From positions 1-19,879 of the forward strand of contig DAHWTK010000019.1 of NCBI GenBank assembly GCA_027328825.1: a stretch of DNA of 19,879 nt, in the 5' to 3' direction. Below the pieces are notes generated by a model that saw only the letters and a list, made by a program, of their open reading frames with translations, was not told the DNA's origin and searched no databases. Made by a program: the position numbers and the translations under genes. Below, in pieces: positions 14,820 to 19,879 of the stretch. Source of the DNA: Nitrospirota bacterium (GTDB taxonomy: Bacteria; Nitrospirota; JACRHJ01). Position 1 is the stretch's first letter, and each line of letters starts with the position of its first letter.

Positions 14820-15434
14820 TTACTTCACCATATGTCCTATCCTGCCCCAACGGACAGAGTCGTTGTCTGCGTCCCACGACCAGTAAATTATCATCGCCTT
14901 GCCGAGTATCTCGTTTTTGTTCACAAATCCCCAGAACCTGCTGTCGCGGCTCCTGTCGCGGTTGTCGCCCATCATAAAATAATCGTGCGGCGGAACCTTT
15001 ACCGGCCCGAAATTATCCCTCGGCTCCAGCGCTCTCGGCAGTATTTCGCTGTCTTTATGAATCGTGTAAGGCTCGGTGAGAGGTTTGCCGTTTATGTATA
15101 CCACCTTGTCGATTACCTGAACGACGTCTCCGGGCATGCCTATCAGCCTCTTTATGAAATCCACGGATTCTTTCTCCGGATATTTGAATACGATTATGTC
15201 TCCCCTTTCGGGTTTGCGTACGGGCAGTATTCTGATGTTCGTGAAGGGTATGCGCGTGCCGTAGATGAACTTGTTTACAAGGATGTGATCTCCGACAAGT
15301 ATCGTATTCTTCATGGACCCGGACGGTATCTTGAACGCCTGCACAATGAAAGTCCTTATGAAAAGGGCAAGTATCGCCGCAACTATTATCGCCTCTGCGT
15401 ACTCCCGGAATACCGACTTCTTCTTGGCTGACAA
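14820..15434 (-). CDS. lepB: Signal peptidase I
   Basis: LepB removes signal peptides from exported proteins at the outer face of the cytoplasmic membrane. A single N-terminal transmembrane segment (about residues 13-33) precedes the catalytic Ser40 in PSGSM and the general-base Lys95 in DFIKRLIGMPGD. Box E GDNRDRSRDSRFWG lies near the C-terminus. The 204 residues are a compact, typical single-span form. The TTG start is supported by GGAGGG 7 bases upstream and the absence of any ATG before the membrane segment. The exported cytochrome in this window would be one of its substrates. Confidence 0.96.
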   Translation of the reverse strand: MSAKKKSVFREYAEAIIVAAILALFIRTFIVQAFKIPSGSMKNTILVGDHILVNKFIYGTRIPFTNIRILPVRKPERGDIIVFKYPEKESVDFIKRLIGMPGDVVQVIDKVVYINGKPLTEPYTIHKDSEILPRALEPRDNFGPVKVPPHDYFMMGDNRDRSRDSRFWGFVNKNEILGKAMIIYWSWDADNDSVRWGRIGHMVK

Positions 15435-15560
15435 TTTGGGTCCCTCCAGTTTGATGAATTTAATGTAACTGCCTATTTATGGGGCGGTTTTTTAAAGTGC
15501 CTGATAAATCAGTCAGCTACAAACTCAGATTTTCCGACGCGCTCAGATCAGCAAGCTCAA
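15435..15560. other. lepA-lepB spacer
   Basis: A 126-base spacer with no open gene. On the minus strand it contains two ATCTGAG direct repeats and a small CTGAT/ATCAG dyad, then an A/T-rich stretch before the lepB Shine-Dalgarno. I found no convincing -35/-10 pair and no hairpin followed by a U-tract, so lepB may be transcribed from the lepA promoter. Confidence 0.4.
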
Positions 15561-17360
15561 TTAATCCTTTACCTTTAACACCGCCAGGAACGCCTCCTGC
15601 GGCACCTCGACGGAACCGAGCTGCTTCATCTTCTTCTTTCCCTCCTTCTGCTTCTCAAGGAGTTTTCTCTTCCTCGTTATGTCGCCGCCGTAGCACTTTG
15701 CGATAACGTCCTTCCGAAGCGGCCTGACCGTCTCTCTGGCGATTATCTTGGCCCCTATTGCGGCCTGTATCGCCACCTCGAAAAGCTGCCTGGGAATTAA
15801 TTCTTTAAGCTTTACGGCCAATTCCCGCCCGCGCATAACCGCCTTGTCCTTATGCGTTATGAGCGAGAGCGCGTCCACGCCCTCGCCGTTCAGCAATATG
15901 TCGAGCTTCACAAGGCTGGATTCCCTGTATCCAATGAAATCGTAATCAAGCGAGGCGTAGCCCCGGCTGACTGACTTCAGCCTGTCGTAAAAATCAAGGA
16001 CTATCTCGTTCAGGGGCAGTTCATAGGCAATCATGGAGCGGTCGCGGTCCAAGTAGCTCAAGTCCTTCTGGATTCCCCGCCTCTCCTGGCAAAGCGAGAG
16101 GATGGAGCCGATATATTCGTTCGGCACCATTATCGTCGCCAGGATAAACGGCTCTTCCATCTTCTCTATTTTTTGAAGGTCCGGAAGCTTTGAGGGGTTG
16201 TCCACCATGACGACTTCGCCGTCCGTTTTCGTAATCCTGTAAACGACCGTCGGGGCGGTGGAAAGGAGCGACAGTCCGAACTCTCTCTCCAGCCTTTCCT
16301 GGATAATCTCCATATGCAGAAGCCCAAGGAACCCGCAACGGAAGCCGAAACCGAGCGCGAGCGATGTCTCCGGCTCATACGAGAACGACGAGTCGTTGAG
16401 CCGAAGCTTCTCAAGCGCGTCCCGCAGGTCTTCGTATTGCTGTGTGTCTGTCGGATAAAGCCCGCAGAAGACCATCGGCTTTACCTCACGGTATCCCGGC
16501 AGAGGCTCCGGCGCTGGCCTGTCCGCCCCGGTAATGGTATCGCCGATTTTGGAGTCCTGCACGCGCTTTACCCCCGCGATGATATAACCTACGTCTCCCG
16601 CGGTCAATTGTTCTGTTTTTATAAGCTTCGGCGTGGAATAGCCTACTTCCATGACCTCAAATATCTTATTATTTGAAAAGAATTTTATCTTAGTCCCCTT
16701 GCCGACCTTGCCATCGACCACCCTCACCAGCACCACGACTCCCTGATAGTTATCGAACCAGGAATCGAATATAAGGGCCTTTAATGGCGCGTCCGGATCG
16801 CCCACCGGCGGGCTTATCTTATCTACCACCGCTTCGAGCGTCTCCCGTATACCGATACCTTCTTTAGCGCTCACGGGTATCGCCTGGGACGCATCCAGAC
16901 CGATAACGTCCTCAATCTCGGTGCGTACACGCTCTATGTCCGCGCTGGGGAGGTCTATTTTGTTTATGACCGGGATTATCTCAAGATCGTTGTCGATGGC
17001 CAGGTATGCGTTCGCAAGCGTCTGGGCCTCAACGCCCTGGGAGGCATCCACAACGAGCAGGACTCCCTCGCAGGCGGCGAGGCTTCTTGAGACCTCATAG
17101 GTGAAATCCACGTGTCCCGGCGTGTCTATTAAGTTCAGGATATAGTCCTTCCCGTCAGAGGCCCGGAAATTTATCCTTACGGCATGGGCTTTTATGGTTA
17201 TGCCGCGCTCGCGCTCCAGCGGCATGTCGTCTAAGACCTGGTCTTCCATCTCGCGGGAACTGAGCGCGCCTGTAAGCTCCAGTATCCTGTCCGCCAGCGT
17301 GGACTTGCCGTGGTCTATATGCGCGATAATGCTGAAATTTCGTATGTTTTGGATTTGCAT
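15561..17360 (-). CDS. lepA: Elongation factor 4 (LepA), ribosome-associated GTPase
   Basis: LepA is a translational GTPase acting on ribosomes during elongation or biogenesis. The G domain shows AHIDHGKST (13-21), switch I region GITIKA (53-58), DTPGH (79-83) and NKID (133-136). EF-G-like domains follow, then the LepA-specific C-terminal domain with KCYGGDITRKRKLLEKQKEGKKKMK. The length of 599 is normal. The ATG at 17360 has no Shine-Dalgarno, and a strong promoter ends 12 bases upstream, so the mRNA may be almost leaderless. It is followed by lepB, a common arrangement. Confidence 0.97.
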   Translation of the reverse strand: MQIQNIRNFSIIAHIDHGKSTLADRILELTGALSSREMEDQVLDDMPLERERGITIKAHAVRINFRASDGKDYILNLIDTPGHVDFTYEVSRSLAACEGVLLVVDASQGVEAQTLANAYLAIDNDLEIIPVINKIDLPSADIERVRTEIEDVIGLDASQAIPVSAKEGIGIRETLEAVVDKISPPVGDPDAPLKALIFDSWFDNYQGVVVLVRVVDGKVGKGTKIKFFSNNKIFEVMEVGYSTPKLIKTEQLTAGDVGYIIAGVKRVQDSKIGDTITGADRPAPEPLPGYREVKPMVFCGLYPTDTQQYEDLRDALEKLRLNDSSFSYEPETSLALGFGFRCGFLGLLHMEIIQERLEREFGLSLLSTAPTVVYRITKTDGEVVMVDNPSKLPDLQKIEKMEEPFILATIMVPNEYIGSILSLCQERRGIQKDLSYLDRDRSMIAYELPLNEIVLDFYDRLKSVSRGYASLDYDFIGYRESSLVKLDILLNGEGVDALSLITHKDKAVMRGRELAVKLKELIPRQLFEVAIQAAIGAKIIARETVRPLRKDVIAKCYGGDITRKRKLLEKQKEGKKKMKQLGSVEVPQEAFLAVLKVKD

Positions 17361-17372
17361 TGCGAATTAATG

Positions 17373-17401
17373 ATTTTATAACGGATTTGCCTTGAAGTCA
17401 A
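17373..17401 (-). promoter_or_regulatory. Predicted sigma-70-type promoter of lepA
   Basis: -35 TTGACT (17401-17396), 17-base spacer, -10 TAAAAT (17378-17373); each box matches 5 of 6 consensus bases. The start point would fall near 17366, about 5 bases before the lepA ATG. Confidence 0.7.
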
Positions 17402-17424
17402 AGGAAAACAGGATGATAGGAAAT

Positions 17425-18384
17425 TTAAGGGGTTCTTTTCAGAGCAAGCCCCGCCGCGCCGAGGATCCCCGCATCGTCCCTGAGTTTTCCCCGGACTATC
17501 CTGCACCGTTGCGCAGGGATTTTGAATGCCCTCGCCCGGACTTCCTCCTTGAGCGGGCCTATGAAAAGCTCCCAGGCCCCGGACATGCCGCCCCCGATTA
17601 CAACGCACTCCATGTTCAAAAGATCGATTAAATCAGCAATGGCGATGCCGAGATATTTTCCGGCCTCCGAATAAATCCGCGCCGCAGTCCTGTCGCCTTT
17701 TTTCGCCGCATCCGCAATGGTTTCCGGCGTTAAAGTGCCGTTTTTCAACAAGGTTTTAATCGCGGTTTTCCCGCTCCCTGCCGCCGCAGATTGTGCCATT
17801 TCCATGACCGCCGTGGCTGAGGAATACCTCTCCAGACACCCGCGGTTCCCGCACGGACAGAGCGGTCCGTCCGGGTTTACCGTAATATGCCCGGCCTCGC
17901 CCGCCATGCCGTCCGCGCCGCGCCAGATATGCCCGTCCAGGATTATTCCTCCGCCGACGCCCGTGCCAAGCGTAATGCAGACCATGCTTTCCGCGTCCTT
18001 GCCCGCGCCGAACCAGTATTCGCCCAGGGCGTAGGCATTGGCGTCGTTCTCAATATATACCGGATACGGGAAGCTTTCCTGAAGCCTTGCGCGGAGCGGC
18101 GTGTCTTTCCAGCCGGGAAGGTTCGGTGAAAGCCGGACTACACCCTCTCTGGCCGATATTATCCCCGGGACACCTATGCCGATGCCGGCCACCTCCAGCC
18201 CCAGGGATTCCGCCCTCATGGCGAGCGTCTGAATACCGCTCGTAAGCCTCTCGATGACAATCTCTACCCCCTCGGTGGCCATTGTCCCGGTGCGCCGCCG
18301 GGAGATTATCTTTTTATCCTCGCGCACCAGCCCAAAACGCAGGTTTGTGCCTCCTAAATCGACCCCTATGGCGGCTCTTTGCAA
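17425..18384 (-). CDS. ROK-family sugar kinase (glucokinase-like)
   Basis: A 319-residue ROK-family kinase without an N-terminal DNA-binding domain, so an enzyme and not a ROK repressor. The ATP phosphate loop DLGGTNLRFG (9-18), catalytic Asp114 in ENDANAYALGE, GTGVGGG (140s), and the zinc site H166 with C176, C178 and C183 (CPCGNRGCLE) are complete. Glucose is the likeliest substrate, by analogy with bacterial ROK glucokinases; N-acetylmannosamine or fructose kinases share these motifs. The TTG start has GGAGG 8 bases upstream and no alternative ATG nearby. It ends 64 bases before lepA, whose own promoter fills that gap. Confidence 0.9.
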   Translation of the reverse strand: MQRAAIGVDLGGTNLRFGLVREDKKIISRRRTGTMATEGVEIVIERLTSGIQTLAMRAESLGLEVAGIGIGVPGIISAREGVVRLSPNLPGWKDTPLRARLQESFPYPVYIENDANAYALGEYWFGAGKDAESMVCITLGTGVGGGIILDGHIWRGADGMAGEAGHITVNPDGPLCPCGNRGCLERYSSATAVMEMAQSAAAGSGKTAIKTLLKNGTLTPETIADAAKKGDRTAARIYSEAGKYLGIAIADLIDLLNMECVVIGGGMSGAWELFIGPLKEEVRARAFKIPAQRCRIVRGKLRDDAGILGAAGLALKRTP

Positions 18385-18432
18385 AGGATAATCCTCCCGG
18401 TTTCAAGCGCTTTTCGCTCCCTGTCGCTTTAT

Positions 18433-18501
18433 ATAATAATTCCGCCTATCGTTTTTGTCTATATTTATGTTTTTTATACTTATAATAATAAATTTTCGCA
18501 A
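18433..18501 (-). promoter_or_regulatory. Tandem candidate promoters for the ROK kinase
   Basis: Two sigma-70-like promoters face the kinase gene. The proximal one is TAGACA (18461-18456), 17 bases, TATTAT (18438-18433), with 5 of 6 matches in each box. The distal one is TTGCGA (18501-18496), 17 bases, TATAAA (18478-18473). The region is A/T-rich, so chance matches are possible; the proximal pair is the stronger. Confidence 0.55.
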
Positions 18502-18551
18502 CCTCGGACGCAAGGCATGAAATTATTGGAGAAAAATAAATGTAAATTACC

Positions 18552-18580
18552 TTGAAATTTTTTCATGGACGTGATAGTAT
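18552..18580 (+). promoter_or_regulatory. Candidate promoter of the PerR-like regulator gene
   Basis: -35 TTGAAA (18552-18557), 17-base spacer, -10 TAGTAT (18575-18580). The start point would be near 18587, inside the dyad described next. Confidence 0.6.
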
Positions 18581-18583
18581 TAG

Positions 18584-18607
18584 TTGCGTATGCAATTATC
18601 TAATAAT
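18584..18607. promoter_or_regulatory. Candidate autoregulatory operator of the PerR-like gene
   Basis: Two adjoining dyads lie at and just after the predicted start point: TTGC-GTAT-GCAA (18584-18595) and ATTAT-CTA-ATAAT (18595-18607). The second is A/T-rich like Fur/PerR boxes but does not match the TTATAAT-n-ATTATAA consensus closely. Position fits repression of its own gene; this is inference. Confidence 0.35.
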
Positions 18608-18625
18608 CCCAATAGGACATCTGCC

Positions 18626-19027
18626 ATGAAAAACGTAGATGGGGTCAAGTACCGAATGACCAAGCAGAAGAGAGTCATCCTCGAAGTCCTGAAGAACACA
18701 AAGTCTCATCCGACGGCTGACTGGGTATACGACAAGGTCCGGAAAAAGATACCCAATATCAGCCTCGGCACGGTGTACAGGAACCTCAACATCCTGAAAA
18801 ATCAGGGGGAAATACTCGAACTGTCCTACGGCAAGGGTTTCAGCCGGTTCGATGGCAATGCCTCCAAGCATTATCATTTCACCTGTGAACACTGCGGCAG
18901 AATACTCGACATCGAAACCCCTGAATTTATCGAAATGGAGCAGGAGATTGCCAGACAGATGGGTGTGAAGGTCGCACGGCACCGTCTTGAATTCTACGGC
19001 TCCTGCCCGGATTGCACTACCGACTGA
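18626..19027 (+). CDS. perR: PerR-type Fur-family peroxide-responsive regulator
   Basis: A 133-residue Fur-family repressor. The winged helix (RMTKQKRVILEVL, HPTADWVY, SLGTVYRNL) precedes the dimerisation domain. Aligned with Bacillus subtilis PerR from memory, every ligand is kept with a constant offset of 9: regulatory-metal residues H28, D76, H82, H84 and D95, and structural-zinc cysteines C87, C90, C127 and C130. Asp at the D95 position is characteristic of peroxide-sensing PerR, not Fur. It should repress oxidative-stress genes until Fe-catalysed His oxidation. I choose the ATG at 18626 (AGGA 8 bases upstream); ATG 18590 and TTG 18584 are in frame but lie at the predicted transcript start. 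The Hfq-like gene follows after 18 bases. Confidence 0.88.
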   Translation: MKNVDGVKYRMTKQKRVILEVLKNTKSHPTADWVYDKVRKKIPNISLGTVYRNLNILKNQGEILELSYGKGFSRFDGNASKHYHFTCEHCGRILDIETPEFIEMEQEIARQMGVKVARHRLEFYGSCPDCTTD

Positions 19028-19045
19028 ACTCTTTTACGGCACCGG

Positions 19046-19534
19046 ATGACTCAATCACTTAAGCTCGAAGAATCTTTTCTGAAGATAGCCGCCGATGAGG
19101 CCCTGCCCCTGAGACTTACCCTTGCAAACCGCGAGAGGCTGACCGGCGTTGTAAAATCTGTCGGAAAATACGACCTGACGCTCGAATCCGAAGGGCACAT
19201 GATAGCCCTTATGAAGAAGGAAATCTTCCAGGCAATCCCGCCGCGGAATATCCTCGACGAATCTTTCTTCAAAACATCCCCGGACGAAGAGTCGTTCCCA
19301 CAGAAATCCCGTGTGCAGGACGAATTCTTAAGCCGTTTCGTCAAGGAGCGCACGCTTGCCCTCCTGCGGCTCATAAACGGCGAGGAAATACGGGGGGTAA
19401 TAGACGGATACGACGGATTTACCATCTCAATAAGGACGGGACGCGGCCAGGCCATGATATACAAGCACGGGATATGCAGCATCAGCCCCGGTTACAAGCG
19501 GCGGCAGAGGGAAAATGAACAGCAATCCGTTTGA
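19046..19534 (+). CDS. Tandem Hfq-like (Sm-fold) double-domain protein
   Basis: A 162-residue protein that reads as two consecutive Hfq-like Sm domains. Residues about 8-66 (SFLKIAADEALPLRLTL, LTGVVKSVGKYDLTL) resemble Hfq, but the Sm2 YKH motif is replaced by MKKE. Residues 91-148 are much closer: QDEFL, ERTLALLRLINGEEIRG, GYDGF, and IYKHGICSISP against Hfq VYKHAISTVVP, with the YKH intact at 139-141. A linker of about 24 residues joins them. Hfq normally forms a hexamer of single domains that binds sRNA and mRNA; a fused pair could build a ring from three chains (inference). The ATG lacks a strong Shine-Dalgarno; it lies 18 bases after perR. Confidence 0.75.
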   Translation: MTQSLKLEESFLKIAADEALPLRLTLANRERLTGVVKSVGKYDLTLESEGHMIALMKKEIFQAIPPRNILDESFFKTSPDEESFPQKSRVQDEFLSRFVKERTLALLRLINGEEIRGVIDGYDGFTISIRTGRGQAMIYKHGICSISPGYKRRQRENEQQSV

Positions 19535-19879
19535 CGATACGCTCGAGGATTTTCACTCCAAAGGCACCGAGGCCGCCATTATCCTTAACGACGGCTCGCA
19601 GATGAAGGGCAGGGTAAAAAGGTTCGACGGCTACGTTGTTTTTCTTGAAAACGATGTAGATGTGATGGTATATCGTCATTCAATCCTGAAGCTCTCGGAG
19701 GCTGCGGCCCTGGAACGCGCCGAAAGGCAACCGCAACCAAAAACCGAACGGGGGACGGCTCCCGCGCCGAGACCCCGCCCGAAAACACCTCCGCGCCAGA
19801 AAAGACCGCCCAGGAAGGAGCAGTCCTTTACCGCCCCGCAGAAGGAGCCGGGGGGTATGTCCCGGATGGGAGAAGAGCT
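19515..19879 (+). CDS. Hfq-like single-domain protein with basic, proline-rich tail (partial, runs off window)
   Basis: Open from an ATG at 19515 to the window edge, 121 codons without a stop. Residues about 10-60 form an Sm/Hfq-like domain: LEDFHSKGTEAAIILNDGSQ, MKGRVKRFDGYVVFLEN, and MVYRHSILKLS, where YRH (53-55) stands for the Hfq YKH motif. From about residue 70 the chain is low-complexity, rich in Pro, Arg and Lys (APAPRPRPK, PPRQKRPPRK), probably disordered and RNA-binding. AGAGGG lies just upstream and the gene overlaps the tandem-Hfq gene by 20 bases, so the two are probably translationally coupled. The C-terminus is unseen. Confidence 0.75.
   Translation, partial: MNSNPFDDTLEDFHSKGTEAAIILNDGSQMKGRVKRFDGYVVFLENDVDVMVYRHSILKLSEAAALERAERQPQPKTERGTAPAPRPRPKTPPRQKRPPRKEQSFTAPQKEPGGMSRMGEE

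Noticed and set aside
18480..18494. PerR/Fur box in the divergent spacer
   Set aside because: Only the left half (TTATAAT) fits the 7-1-7 consensus; the right half does not, and the area is A/T-rich enough for chance matches.

Overview
This looks like a bacterial chromosome segment from an anaerobic or microaerophilic lineage, probably Nitrospirota, Desulfobacterota or a related group. That guess is low confidence. It rests on the gene order pyrR-pyrB-pyrC-carA-carB-greA, a tetraheme cytochrome, a class 1B dihydroorotate dehydrogenase and REP-like palindromes typical of such genomes. The window is densely coding, with no tRNA, rRNA, CRISPR array or insertion sequence and no non-coding gap over about 240 bases.

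Layout. From about 18.4 kb down to 0.1 kb everything is read on the minus strand. First come a ROK-family sugar kinase, lepA (EF4), lepB (signal peptidase I) and a small DUF4845-like membrane protein. A clear promoter (TTGACA-17-TAGTTT) and a textbook PyrR-type attenuator follow. Then comes one long, tightly packed run: pyrR, pyrB, pyrC, carA, a PflX-type radical SAM gene, carB, greA, pyrK, pyrD, a phosphoesterase-like/tetraheme cytochrome, a DUF62 SAM hydrolase, a CheY-like receiver and miaB. Junctions are overlaps or gaps of at most 28 bases, so all thirteen genes may share one transcript. The enzymes cover carbamoyl phosphate to orotate; pyrE and pyrF are not in the window.

From 18.6 kb rightwards three genes lie on the plus strand: a PerR-type Fur-family peroxide regulator, a 162-residue protein made of two Hfq-like Sm domains, and a further Hfq-like gene that runs off the right edge. 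The divergent spacer carries promoters for both directions.

Most interesting points: the PerR/tandem-Hfq/Hfq-like cluster; the PyrR attenuator with all three competing RNA hairpins visible; a palindromic repeat inserted in frame in miaB; a SAM hydrolase with Asn in place of the expected catalytic His; a cytochrome with a degenerate phosphoesterase domain; and a nearly leaderless lepA. TTG starts are unusually common.
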